Shown piece after piece: positions 40,507 through 48,899 of a stretch of DNA of 58,310 bases. The position numbers and the translations under genes were made by a program. The notes under the pieces were generated by a model. The model had not been told where the DNA came from. It did no database searches and saw only the letters and a list, made by a program, of their open reading frames with translations. The stretch spans positions 1-58,310 of the forward strand of contig CABURR010000005.1 in the NCBI GenBank assembly GCA_902493985.1, given 5' to 3'. Source of the DNA: an uncultured Collinsella sp. GTDB taxonomy: Bacteria; Actinomycetota; Coriobacteriia; Coriobacteriales; Coriobacteriaceae. How positions within the stretch are numbered: position 1 is the stretch's first letter; each line of letters begins with the position of its first letter.

Positions 40507-41640
40507 ATGTACATTTCCACACATCAGGCTCTACTCGACTTTTGCCAGCGCGCCCGTGAGTTCGACGCGATTGCCGTCGATACCGAGTTTTTGCGCGAGC
40601 GCACGTTCCATCCGCGTCTATGTTTGGTTCAGATTGCCACCCCTGCTGAGAGCGTCGCGGTCGATCCCCTGGTAATCGACGACCTATCGCCGCTGGCCGA
40701 GCTTATGGCCGACGAGAGCGTGACCAAGGTCTTCCACGCGTGCTCGCAGGATATGGAGGTCATGCTCCATACCGTGGGCGTGCTGCCACGACCGATTTTC
40801 GATACGCAGGTCGCCGCCGCCTTTTTGGGCGAGCGCCAGCAGATTTCGTATGGCGCGCTTGTTCAGACGTTCTGCGGCGTATCGCTGCCCAAGACCGAGT
40901 CACTGACCGACTGGTCGCGCCGCCCGCTGACCGATAAGCAGATTGAGTATGCGATCGATGACGTCAAGTACCTGATCGTCGCCTATACCGAGATGATGAG
41001 CCGCCTGCGCGAGCTGGGCCGTGTGGACTGGGTGCTCGACGAGCTGCGCCCGCTGGCTGACGAGTCGCACTATCGCGCCGATCGCCACGAGGCGTTCCGC
41101 AAGGTCAAGCGCATCAATTCGTGCAGCCGTCATCAGCTGGGTATCGCGCGCGAGCTCGCCGCCTGGCGCGAGGACCGCGCCGAGCGGCGCAACATCCCAC
41201 GCAAGTGGGTCATGTCCGACGACACGCTGCTAGCGCTCGTTAAGCGCAATCCCGTGCGCGTTGAGGAGTTCCGTAGCATTCGCGGTACCGATCAATTGGG
41301 GGAGCGCGACGTGGACGGTGCGCTCATGGCCATCAAGCGCGGTGCGAGCTGTCCGCACGATCGCCTGCCGCTCTTGGTGCGCGGACATCGTCAGATTTCG
41401 CCGGAGCTGGAGAGCGTGACTGACCTTATGTATGCGCTTATCCGCCTGGTTGCCGAGCGCTCAGGCGTTGCGACCTCGGTCATTGCCTCGCGCGATGACC
41501 TGGCCGACTACATTGAGCATCCCGAGCAGAGCCGCCTGCGCGAAGGTTGGCGCTTTGAGCTTGTGGGCTCGCGCCTGGACGATCTGCTTTCCGGCAATAT
41601 GGGGTTGACGGTGAAGGACGGCAAAATCGAGCTCCTGTAG
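40507..41640 (+). CDS. rnd: Ribonuclease D
   Basis: 377 residues. The DEDD exonuclease residues are in VDTEFLRERTFHP, HACSQDMEVM and DVKYLIVAY; an HRDC-like region (REDRAERRNIPRKWVMSDDTLLAL) follows. The enzyme trims tRNA 3' ends. The ATG at 40507 is chosen because conserved RNase D sequence begins there; an in-frame GTG at 40471 is possible. Confidence 0.9.
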   Translation: MYISTHQALLDFCQRAREFDAIAVDTEFLRERTFHPRLCLVQIATPAESVAVDPLVIDDLSPLAELMADESVTKVFHACSQDMEVMLHTVGVLPRPIFDTQVAAAFLGERQQISYGALVQTFCGVSLPKTESLTDWSRRPLTDKQIEYAIDDVKYLIVAYTEMMSRLRELGRVDWVLDELRPLADESHYRADRHEAFRKVKRINSCSRHQLGIARELAAWREDRAERRNIPRKWVMSDDTLLALVKRNPVRVEEFRSIRGTDQLGERDVDGALMAIKRGASCPHDRLPLLVRGHRQISPELESVTDLMYALIRLVAERSGVATSVIASRDDLADYIEHPEQSRLREGWRFELVGSRLDDLLSGNMGLTVKDGKIELL

Positions 41641-41704
41641 GGAAGCCTAGCCGGTTGAGTGGGTAAAATGCCTCCAACGTGTAACTCGACTCGGAGGAAT
41701 TCGC

Positions 41705-42409
41705 ATGCCTTATTACTATGGATACGGCTTTGGCATCGACCCGCTGTACCTGCTGGTTGTTCTTGTCTGCACGGTGCTTGGCCTTGCCGCACAGAACTAT
41801 ATCAACTCGACGTACAAAACCTGGTCCAAGGTTCGCTCGGACGGCGATACGGGTGCCACAGTCGCTCGCCGCATGCTCGATGCCAACGGTTGTAGCGCCG
41901 TGGGTATCAAGGGTGTCGCTGGCGAGCTCACCGACCATTACAACCCGCAGGACAACAACCTGTATCTGTCGGATGCCAACCGTTCGGGCGGTTCGGTCGC
42001 AAGCGTTGCCGTCGCCTGCCACGAGGCGGGCCATGCCGCCCAGCGTCAAAGCGGCTATGCCATGATGAAAGTGCGTACCGCCCTCGTGCCGGTCGTCAAC
42101 TTTACCCAGAACACCTGGACCATCGTGTTACTCTTGGGCCTGTTTATGAACATTGCCGGGCTCACGACCCTCGCGTTGATTTTCTTCTCGTTTAGTGTGC
42201 TGTTCCAACTCGTTACGTTGCCTGTCGAGATTGACGCCAGCCGACGTGCTGTGGCGTACATCGAGCAGTCGGGCATGAGCTCCAAGCAGGTCAACGGCGC
42301 CAAGAAGGTACTGACGGCAGCCGCGCTTACCTATGTGGCTGCAGCGCTCACTTCGATCATTCAGTTGCTCTACCTTATGGCTCGCTACAACAGAAACTCC
42401 AACCGATAA
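41705..42409 (+). CDS. Neutral zinc metallopeptidase, YugP family
   Basis: 234 residues, PF04298. After an N-terminal helix (DPLYLLVVLVCTVLGLAAQNYI) come the conserved GATVARRMLDANG, LTDHYNPQDNNLYLS, the zinc motif ACHEAGHAAQ, two central helices, and FSVLFQLVTLPVEIDASRRA with a possible third ligand Glu. GGAGGAA lies upstream of the ATG. Physiological substrate unknown. Confidence 0.9.
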   Translation: MPYYYGYGFGIDPLYLLVVLVCTVLGLAAQNYINSTYKTWSKVRSDGDTGATVARRMLDANGCSAVGIKGVAGELTDHYNPQDNNLYLSDANRSGGSVASVAVACHEAGHAAQRQSGYAMMKVRTALVPVVNFTQNTWTIVLLLGLFMNIAGLTTLALIFFSFSVLFQLVTLPVEIDASRRAVAYIEQSGMSSKQVNGAKKVLTAAALTYVAAALTSIIQLLYLMARYNRNSNR

Positions 42410-42425
42410 CAAATGGGACAGGCAG

Positions 42426-42455
42426 GCGCCGCGGGGATTCGTGTCCTCGCGGCGC
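42426..42455 (+). terminator. GC-rich hairpin after the zinc peptidase gene
   Basis: GCGCCGCGGGGA (42426-42437) pairs with 42444-42455 (one G-U). No T run follows, so it is a weak terminator or a pause/stability element before xseA. Confidence 0.45.
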
Positions 42456-42524
42456 TGTACTATGTGTTGGACTTAATTTCGCACGGGGCCGGAGCCTCTG
42501 TGCTCGATAACGAAAGGAGGCTGC

Positions 42525-43976
42525 GTGGCAGGCTGGAACCTAACCGGTAATGCCGTTTCCGCCGAGTTCGACGGTTCGGACGAGCAAGAGCGCAAGGAGC
42601 TCAGCGTGAGCCAGGCGGTGGAGATCGCCGCCGGTGCGCTCGATGCCATTCCGCAGCTGAGCGTCTTGGGCGAGGTCACGGGTTTTCGTGGTCCTAACGC
42701 CCGAAGCGGCCACTGCTATTTCCAGATCAAGGACGATTCGGCCGCCGTTGACTGCATCATTTGGAAGGGTGCCTATCTTAAGCGCACGTTCGATCTGCGC
42801 GACGGCATGCAGGTGAGCTTTAAGGGCAGCTTCAATCTCTATAAGGCTACGGGCCGCATGAGCTTTGTCGCTCGCTCGTTTTCGCTGGCGGGGGAGGGTC
42901 TGCTGCGTCAACAAGTGGCGCAACTGGCCGAAAAGCTACGCCGTGAGGGTCTGATGGACGAAGCGCGCAAGCGCCGCATCCCGGTGTTCTGCTCCCGCGT
43001 GGCGGTCGTCACCTCGCTTTCGGGTGCCGTAATCGACGACGTCAAGCGCACATTGCGTCGTCGCAACCCGCTCGTCGAGCTCGTCTGCGTGGGTGCCAAG
43101 GTACAAGGCGAGGGTGCGCCGACAGAGCTCATTGAGGGCCTGCGCCGCGCCGCTTCCATTACGCCGGCGCCCGACTGTATTTTGTTGGTGCGCGGCGGCG
43201 GCTCCTTTGAGGACCTCATGACCTTTAATGACGAGGAGCTTGCCCGCGCGGTGGCGGCTTGTCCCGTGCCCGTGGTGACCGGCATTGGCCATGAGCCCGA
43301 TACCTCGATTTGCGACATGGTGAGCGACCGTCGCGCCTCCACGCCTACGGCGGCGGCCGAATCGGTGGCGCCGGCTATGACGGAGTTGGCCGATGTGCTC
43401 GAGGCGCGCTATCAACGTCTGGGTGCTGCGATGGCATCGATGATTGGGTCGGCCCAGGTCGACCTGGAGATGCTCGATCAGCGCGGTCGCCGTGCCTGGG
43501 ATACCTATACGGCTCGCTTGGGCGATGCGCTCGATGCGGCTGCGTGCCGCCCGTGCCTCAACGACCCAACGTTTATGGTTGAGCGTCGCGAGTCTGAGCT
43601 TGCCCTGACGGCCGATCGTTTGTCCGGCGCCATAACGCGTTCGGTTGGGGCATTCCGCTCCAACTTTGAGCGTCTGCCCGAGCGCTTGATCGCAAGCACC
43701 TCAGGACTCGATGGCAAGCGCCATGCGCTCACGCTCGCAAGCTCCCGCCTGGAGCATCAGGGGCGCACGATGCTCAACAAGCCAGCATCCGACCTGGGCC
43801 GTGCGGCAGCCTCGCTCGATGCCCTGTCGCCGCTCAAGGTGCTTGCCCGTGGTTATTCCATCGCGTACAGCGATGATGGGGTGGCCACGAGCGCCAAGAC
43901 CTTTAAGCCCGGTGACGCCATTCGCGTGCGCATGGCAGACGGCAACGTGGCGGCAACGGTCGATACGGTCGAGTAG
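42525..43976 (+). CDS. xseA: Exodeoxyribonuclease VII large subunit
   Basis: 483 residues, slightly longer than average. It has an N-terminal OB fold (LSVLGEVTGFRGPNARSGHCYFQIKDD), the Exonuc_VII_L core with VVTSLSGAVIDDVKRTLRRRNP and LVRGGGSFEDLMTFNDEELARAV, GIGHEPDTSICDMVSDRRASTPTAAAE and a long helical C-terminus ending in LARGYSIAYSDDG. GTG start at 42525 with AAAGGAGG. xseB follows after 42 nt. The complex degrades single-stranded DNA to oligonucleotides. Confidence 0.94.
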   Translation: MAGWNLTGNAVSAEFDGSDEQERKELSVSQAVEIAAGALDAIPQLSVLGEVTGFRGPNARSGHCYFQIKDDSAAVDCIIWKGAYLKRTFDLRDGMQVSFKGSFNLYKATGRMSFVARSFSLAGEGLLRQQVAQLAEKLRREGLMDEARKRRIPVFCSRVAVVTSLSGAVIDDVKRTLRRRNPLVELVCVGAKVQGEGAPTELIEGLRRAASITPAPDCILLVRGGGSFEDLMTFNDEELARAVAACPVPVVTGIGHEPDTSICDMVSDRRASTPTAAAESVAPAMTELADVLEARYQRLGAAMASMIGSAQVDLEMLDQRGRRAWDTYTARLGDALDAAACRPCLNDPTFMVERRESELALTADRLSGAITRSVGAFRSNFERLPERLIASTSGLDGKRHALTLASSRLEHQGRTMLNKPASDLGRAAASLDALSPLKVLARGYSIAYSDDGVATSAKTFKPGDAIRVRMADGNVAATVDTVE

Positions 43977-44018
43977 GCCGCGTTTCATAGCGATAAACCT
44001 TTAGGAAAGGAAACAGAT

Positions 44019-44285
44019 ATGGCAGAGAAGACCCCGGTCGAGCAGCTTACGTACAAGCAGGCTTCACAGGAGTTGGAGCTCATCATCCGCAGCTTGGAGT
44101 CGGGTGATATGGAGCTCGAGGAGTCGCTTGAGAGCTATACCCGCGGCGTCGAGCTCCTCAAGAGCCTGCGTACCCGCTTGTCCGATGCCGAGCAGAAGGT
44201 CTCGGTGCTCCTGAAGGACGTCGACGGCAACGACGTGCTCGCCGACGGCGAAGCCGCCAACACCGACGACAACCTTTCGTTCTAA
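44019..44285 (+). CDS. xseB: Exodeoxyribonuclease VII small subunit
   Basis: 88 residues. YKQASQELELIIRSLESGDMELEESLESYTRGVELLKSLRTRLSDAEQKV is the canonical XseB helical hairpin. AGGAAAGGAAA lies before the ATG. It is in the same operon as xseA. Confidence 0.93.
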   Translation: MAEKTPVEQLTYKQASQELELIIRSLESGDMELEESLESYTRGVELLKSLRTRLSDAEQKVSVLLKDVDGNDVLADGEAANTDDNLSF

Positions 44286-44334
44286 CCATCCCGACCAAAT
44301 ATAATTACCTTGGTCTGTGAGAAAGGAACCAACC

Positions 44335-44670
44335 ATGTGTGATTGCATCTTCTGCAAAATTGCCAACCACGAGATCCCCTCGACCGTCGTCTACGAGGAT
44401 GACCAGGTCATCGCGTTCGACGACCTCAATCCCCAGGCGCCGGTCCACACGCTCGTGATCCCCAAGAAGCACTACAGTGACATCGCCGATAACGTGCCCG
44501 CCGAGACCATGGGCGCCATGGCCCACGCCATCCAGGAGGTCGCCAAGGCCAAGGGTCTGGAGGACGGTTTCCGCGTCATCTCCAACAAGGGCGTCAACGC
44601 CGGTCAGACCGTCATGCACTTCCACATGCACGTCCTCGGCGGCAAGAACCTGGGCGAGAACCTCATCTGA
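44335..44670 (+). CDS. HIT-family (HinT-like) nucleotide hydrolase
   Basis: 111 residues. CIFCKIANHEIPSTVVYEDD at the start holds a zinc-type CxxC, and the histidine triad is HFHMHVLGG. HinT proteins hydrolyse adenosine phosphoramidates. The ATG at 44335 has GAAAGGA upstream. It follows xseB by 49 nt, probably in the same transcript. Confidence 0.92.
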   Translation: MCDCIFCKIANHEIPSTVVYEDDQVIAFDDLNPQAPVHTLVIPKKHYSDIADNVPAETMGAMAHAIQEVAKAKGLEDGFRVISNKGVNAGQTVMHFHMHVLGGKNLGENLI

Positions 44671-44730
44671 GGGCGCTTTTTCCTTGCAATGAAACGGAAG
44701 CTCAAGCACCGATAACTTATATATCAACGC

Positions 44731-44764
44731 AATAAACCCGAGCGCGAGGGCGTTTGGGTTTATT
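44731..44764 (+). terminator. Hairpin upstream of ackA
   Basis: AATAAACCCGAGCGC (44731-44745) pairs with 44750-44764, 15 bp with two G-U, loop GAGG. The tail is ATTATTG. It closes the xseAB-HIT unit or acts as attenuator for the first acetate kinase gene. Confidence 0.6.
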
Positions 44765-44817
44765 ATTGAAGCGTATGTAACCTGGCGGCGCCACACCGCC
44801 TGTTAGTAGGGAGACAC

Positions 44818-45996
44818 ATGAACGTTCTGGTCGTCAACGCAGGATCTTCGACGCTTAAGTATCAGGTCATCGATACCAAGTCCCACAAGGTGTCCGCAAA
44901 GGGCTCCTGCGAGCGCGTCTGCTTTACCGGCGGTACCTTCACCCACGCTGCCAACGGTTCCAAGAAGGTGACCGAGAACATCGAGTTCCCCGACCACAAG
45001 GTCGCCATCGAGGTCGTCCTGAAGGACCTCGAGGCCAACGGCGTCAAGATCGAGGGCATCGGCCACCGTATCGTTCAGGGCGGTTGGTACTTCGGCGATT
45101 CCTCCCTCGTCGACGAGGACGTCCTCGCCAAGATCCGCGAGGTCGCTCCGCTCGCCCCGCTGCACAACAACCCCGAGGCCAACGTTATCGAGTACTGCCT
45201 GGAGCAGTATCCCGACCTGCCCAACGTCACGGTCTACGACACTGCTTTCCACTTCAATATGCCCGAGGTCGCCAAGACCTACGCCCTGCCCAAGGACGTC
45301 TGCGACAAGCTGCACATCCGTAAGTACGGCGCCCACGGCACCAGCTACCGTTACATCTCCAAGAAGGTCGCCGAGATGACCAACGGCGAGGCTCGCAAGG
45401 TCGTCGTGTGCCATATCGGCTCCGGTGCTTCCCTGTGCGCCATCGAGGACGGCAAGTGCATGGACACCACCATGGGTCTCACCCCGCTCGACGGCGTCAT
45501 GATGGGAACTCGCTGCGGCTCTATCGACCCGGCTACCGTGTGCTACCTGCAGCGCGAGGGTGGCTACACCTTCGACGAGGTCGACGAGATGATGAACAAG
45601 AAGTCCGGCCTTTTGGCTGTGACCGGCGGCAAGACCAACGACTGCCGCAACGTCGAGGAGCTCGCCGCCGCTGGTGACCCCGATGCTCAGCTCGCCTTCG
45701 ACATGTTTGTCTACAAGATTGCCGCTAAGGCAGCCGAGATGGCTACTTCTATGTGCGGTATGGACACCCTGGTCTTTACTGCCGGCATCGGCGAGCACGC
45801 TCCGGCTGTCCGCGCTGGCGTGGCCGACCGTCTGGCCTTTATGGGCGTCAAGATGGATCATGCCCGCAACGCCCTGCGTGGCGACGGCGCTTGGTGCCTG
45901 TCTGCCAAGGATTCCAAGGTCAAGATTTTCGTCATCCCCACGGACGAGGAGTTCATGATCGCCTCCGACGTCGAGCGCATCGTCAACGGCAAGTAA
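44818..45996 (+). CDS. ackA: Acetate kinase, first copy
   Basis: 392 residues. MNVLVVNAGSSTLKYQV, GHRIVQGG, YDTAFH, GAHGTSYRY, HIGSGASLCAIEDGKCMDTTMGLTPLDGVMMGTRCG and FTAGIGEHA are the ASKHA acetate kinase motifs. It makes ATP and acetate from acetyl phosphate. A few family positions vary (GTSYRY for GTSHRY; HIGSGASLC for HLGNGASL), unlike the second copy. GTAGGGAG precedes the ATG. Confidence 0.92.
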   Translation: MNVLVVNAGSSTLKYQVIDTKSHKVSAKGSCERVCFTGGTFTHAANGSKKVTENIEFPDHKVAIEVVLKDLEANGVKIEGIGHRIVQGGWYFGDSSLVDEDVLAKIREVAPLAPLHNNPEANVIEYCLEQYPDLPNVTVYDTAFHFNMPEVAKTYALPKDVCDKLHIRKYGAHGTSYRYISKKVAEMTNGEARKVVVCHIGSGASLCAIEDGKCMDTTMGLTPLDGVMMGTRCGSIDPATVCYLQREGGYTFDEVDEMMNKKSGLLAVTGGKTNDCRNVEELAAAGDPDAQLAFDMFVYKIAAKAAEMATSMCGMDTLVFTAGIGEHAPAVRAGVADRLAFMGVKMDHARNALRGDGAWCLSAKDSKVKIFVIPTDEEFMIASDVERIVNGK

Positions 45997-46007
45997 TTGC
46001 AAAAGGG

Positions 46008-46046
46008 GAGGGGCTGGACGACCGAGCGCCGTTCGGCCCCTCTTTT
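46008..46046 (+). terminator. Terminator between the two ackA copies
   Basis: GAGGGGCTG (46008-46016) pairs with CGGCCCCTC (46034-46042), then TTTT. Confidence 0.8.
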
Positions 46047-46076
46047 GTGCTCGTTGGGCGATATGCCTGATAGCTA

Positions 46077-46095
46077 GTTATCAAGGTGTGATAAC
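46077..46095 (+). promoter_or_regulatory. Perfect dyad GTTATCA-N5-TGATAAC before the second ackA
   Basis: A 7-bp dyad with 5-nt spacer about 66 nt before the second ackA start. It is a likely operator specific to this copy; the cognate regulator is unknown. Confidence 0.5.
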
Positions 46096-46160
46096 TTCTT
46101 ATTAACATGCGGCCGCCTTAAGGGGTCTGCGTCGACCGTATTGCACTGCAAAGGAGTCTC

Positions 46161-47339
46161 ATGAACGTACTTGTTGTTAACGCCGGCAGCTCAAGCCTCA
46201 AATATCAGCTTTTGGATACCGATACTCGCGAGGTTTTCGCCAAGGGCAACTGCGAACGTATCGGTTCGGACATGGGCATCTTTGGCCACTCCGAGAACGG
46301 TGGCGCCAAGCAGACCGAGGAGGTCCCCTTCCCGGATCATCGTTCGGCTATCGCGCGTGTGCTCGAGGAGCTCGAGAAGACCGACTTTACGATCGATGGC
46401 ATCGGCCACCGTATCGTTCAGGGTGGCTGGCACTTCGATGATTCCGCGGTCGTCGACGACGAGGTCATGGCTAAGATTCTCGAGGTGGCCCCGCTCGCCC
46501 CGCTGCACAATTACGGCGAGGCCGCAGCAATCGAGTATTGCCGCGAGAAGTATCCGGAGCTGCCCAACGTCGCCGTCTTCGATACCTCGTTCCACATGAC
46601 CATGCCCGAGGTCGCCTACACCTACGCGCTGCCCAAGGACGTGTGCGACAAGTACCACGTCCGCAAGTACGGCGCGCACGGCACGAGCCACCGCTATGAG
46701 TGGATGATGGCCAAGGAGATCCTGGGCTCGCGCTGCCACCGTCTGCTTTCGTGCCATCTGGGCAACGGCGCTTCGCTCGCCGCCATCGAGGACGGCGTGT
46801 GCCGCGATACCACGATGGGCCTCACGCCGCTCGATGGCCTGATGATGGGCACCCGTTGTGGTTCCATCGACCCGGCCACCGTGTGCTACCTGCAGCGCGA
46901 GGGCGGCTACAGCTACCAGGAAGTCGATGACATGATGAACAAGCAGTCTGGTCTGCTTGCCATCTCGGGCATCTCCAACGACGCCCGCGACATCCGCACG
47001 CGCGCCTCCGAGGGCGACGAGCGCTGCCTGCTCGCCTTCGATATGTTCGCCTATAAGGCCATGCAGCAGGCCGGTTCCATGATCGCTTCCATGGCGGGCG
47101 TGGACACCATCACCTTTACCGCCGGCATCGGCGAGAACGACTGGTCGATCCGCAAGGCCTTCTGCGACTGCTTTGAGTGGCTGGGCGTACGCATCGACAA
47201 CAACAAGAACCGCGAGGCCGTGGGCAACGGCCCGCAGGTCATCAGTGCCGCCGGTTCCGCCGTCACGGTCATGGTCATCCCCACCGACGAGGAATACATG
47301 ATCGCCCACGACGTCGAGCGCCTGACCAAGAACAACTAA
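46161..47339 (+). CDS. ackA: Acetate kinase, second copy
   Basis: 392 residues, the same length as the upstream copy and alignable throughout. It has the family-typical MNVLVVNAGSSSLKYQLLDT, GAHGTSHRY, CHLGNGASLAAIEDG and FTAGIGEND. Compared with the first copy it keeps the consensus His in GTSHRY and Asn in HLGNGAS, so it may be the standard acetate kinase while the upstream one has drifted. AAAGGAG lies before the ATG. It has its own dyad and terminator. Confidence 0.93.
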   Translation: MNVLVVNAGSSSLKYQLLDTDTREVFAKGNCERIGSDMGIFGHSENGGAKQTEEVPFPDHRSAIARVLEELEKTDFTIDGIGHRIVQGGWHFDDSAVVDDEVMAKILEVAPLAPLHNYGEAAAIEYCREKYPELPNVAVFDTSFHMTMPEVAYTYALPKDVCDKYHVRKYGAHGTSHRYEWMMAKEILGSRCHRLLSCHLGNGASLAAIEDGVCRDTTMGLTPLDGLMMGTRCGSIDPATVCYLQREGGYSYQEVDDMMNKQSGLLAISGISNDARDIRTRASEGDERCLLAFDMFAYKAMQQAGSMIASMAGVDTITFTAGIGENDWSIRKAFCDCFEWLGVRIDNNKNREAVGNGPQVISAAGSAVTVMVIPTDEEYMIAHDVERLTKNN

Positions 47340-47361
47340 GGCGCGCATTTGCAAGTAAACG

Positions 47362-47397
47362 AAAGGCCTCCAGAGCAACAGCTCCGGAGGCCTTTTT
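47362..47397 (+). terminator. Terminator after the second ackA
   Basis: AAAGGCCTCC plus GAGC (47362-47376) pairs with 47381-47395 around AACA with one mismatch, then TTTTT. Confidence 0.9.
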
Positions 47398-47545
47398 GCT
47401 AGCAGGTGGAAATTCCAGTCCCAAAGTGACCATCGCCGGCAACGCTTGCACTTCCAGCAACGGAACCCGACCATTCAGATTTTTAGCTCCAGCTCGTAGC
47501 CAAGCCGCCGTCCACTCCAGATGCCCTGAATGCCATGTGACGGCA

Positions 47546-47672
47546 GGGACCCTACAGGGTAAAGCTCTGAAAACTTTCCGCAGGACGCATGAAACCCCCG
47601 CCGCACGAAGTGCGCAGCGGGGGTTTCATGCATGTCCGAGGACGTTTTCAGAGCTTTACCCTGTAGGGTCCC
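47546..47672. repeat. 127-bp near-perfect long hairpin element
   Basis: The outer 29 nt (47546-47574) are the exact complement of 47644-47672. Inside, GCATGAAACCCCCGC pairs with GCGGGGGTTTCATGC, closed by GCAC-GAA-GTGC, with only small bulges. There is no ORF. It lies between convergent ackA and pta and starts 16 nt from the pta stop. It could be a palindromic mobile element or a bidirectional terminator. The preceding 47400-47545 shows nothing I can support. Confidence 0.7.
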
Positions 47673-47687
47673 GAGGGGATATGTTCG

Positions 47688-48668
47688 CTACTCAGCCATC
47701 TGAGCCTGGACGGCGGTGATGGCCACGACACCCACGATGTCGTCGGCCGAGCAGCCGCGCGAAAGGTCGTTAACCGGCTTGGCGATGCCCTGCAGGATGG
47801 GGCCGTAAGCGTCGGCGCCAGCGAAGCGCTGGACCAGCTTGTAGCCGATATTGCCTGCCTCGAGGTCGGGGAACACCAGCACGTTGGCCTTGCCGGCAAC
47901 GGAGGAGCCGGGAGCCTTGAGCTGGGCGACGGTGGGGACGATAGCGGCATCGAGCTGCAGGTCGCCGTCGATGGCGAGCTCGGGAGCCTTCTCCTTGCAG
48001 AACTTCACGGCCTCTTGGACCTTCTTGGCGACCTCGCCGCCGGCGGAGCCCATGGTGGAGTAGGAGAGCATGGCCACGTGCGGCTCAACGTTGCCCATGA
48101 AGGTGGACCAGGAGTGAGCGGAGGCGATGGCGATCTCGGAGAGCTCGTCGGAGGACGGGTTGATGTTGAGGCCGCAGTCGGCGAAGATCAGCGTGCCGTC
48201 GGTGCCGAACTGCGGGGTGTCGGTGCACATCACGAAGAAGGCCGAGACCAGCTTGGTGCCCGGGGCGGTCTTGAGGATCTGCAGCGCGGGGCGCAGGGTG
48301 TCGGCGGTAGAGTGGCAGGCGCCGGAGACCAGGCCGTCGGCATCGCCCATCTTGACCATCATGGTGCCAAAGTAGGTGGCGTCCATCACCTGGGCGCGAG
48401 CCTGCTCGATGGTAACGCCCTTCTTGGCGCGGAGCTCAGCAAACTTCTGCGCGTACTCCTCGTGCTTCTCGGCATTGCGCGGGTCGATGACGGTAGCGCC
48501 GGGGACGTTGATCTCGTCGGGGTTGCCCAGGATGACGATTTTTGCCAGGCCCTCCTCGATGATTTTGGTGGCCGCGACGATAGTGCGCGGATCCTCGCCC
48601 TCGGGCAGGACGATCGTCTTAAGGTCGGCCTTGGCGGCAGACTTCATACGGTTTAGGAAATCGCTCAT
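47688..48668 (-). CDS. pta: Phosphate acetyltransferase
   Basis: 326 residues, the short clostridial/Gram-positive Pta. KTIVLPEGEDPRTIVAATKI, LVSGACHSTADTLRPALQILKTAPG, FADCGLNINPSSDELSEIA and FPDLEAGNIGYKLVQRFAGADAYGPILQG are typical. It converts acetyl-CoA to acetyl phosphate for the acetate kinases that converge on it. AAGGAG precedes the ATG at 48668. Confidence 0.94.
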   Translation of the reverse strand: MSDFLNRMKSAAKADLKTIVLPEGEDPRTIVAATKIIEEGLAKIVILGNPDEINVPGATVIDPRNAEKHEEYAQKFAELRAKKGVTIEQARAQVMDATYFGTMMVKMGDADGLVSGACHSTADTLRPALQILKTAPGTKLVSAFFVMCTDTPQFGTDGTLIFADCGLNINPSSDELSEIAIASAHSWSTFMGNVEPHVAMLSYSTMGSAGGEVAKKVQEAVKFCKEKAPELAIDGDLQLDAAIVPTVAQLKAPGSSVAGKANVLVFPDLEAGNIGYKLVQRFAGADAYGPILQGIAKPVNDLSRGCSADDIVGVVAITAVQAQMAE

Positions 48669-48720
48669 GTTACTCCTTACAAGCGTTTCGCTAAGCTCCA
48701 GGCGCCCGGCTATCCACGAA

Positions 48721-48743
48721 TAAACCCGCTGCTAGCGGGTTTA
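48721..48743 (-). terminator. Hairpin in the pta leader
   Basis: A perfect 10-bp stem (TAAACCCGCT, loop GCT) at 53 nt before the pta start; on the minus strand it runs into TTTATTCG. Possible attenuator. Confidence 0.4.
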
Positions 48744-48815
48744 CCTTTCAATTATGTACGCCGCGGTGCTTGAGCTTTCCTTGTGTGGCAAGCTCATTAT
48801 AGGACGCATTAGCGC

Positions 48816-48821
48816 TATAAT
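48816..48821 (+). promoter_or_regulatory. Consensus -10 element before glf
   Basis: TATAAT 79 nt upstream of the glf ATG; no good -35 is visible at 16-18 bp. Confidence 0.35.
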
Positions 48822-48899
48822 CGCTCTGATAAATATGTCTCGAAGAATGTTCGAGAAAAGCCCAGCTAACGAGCCCGTGGCTTTTGACAAGGAGTATCG

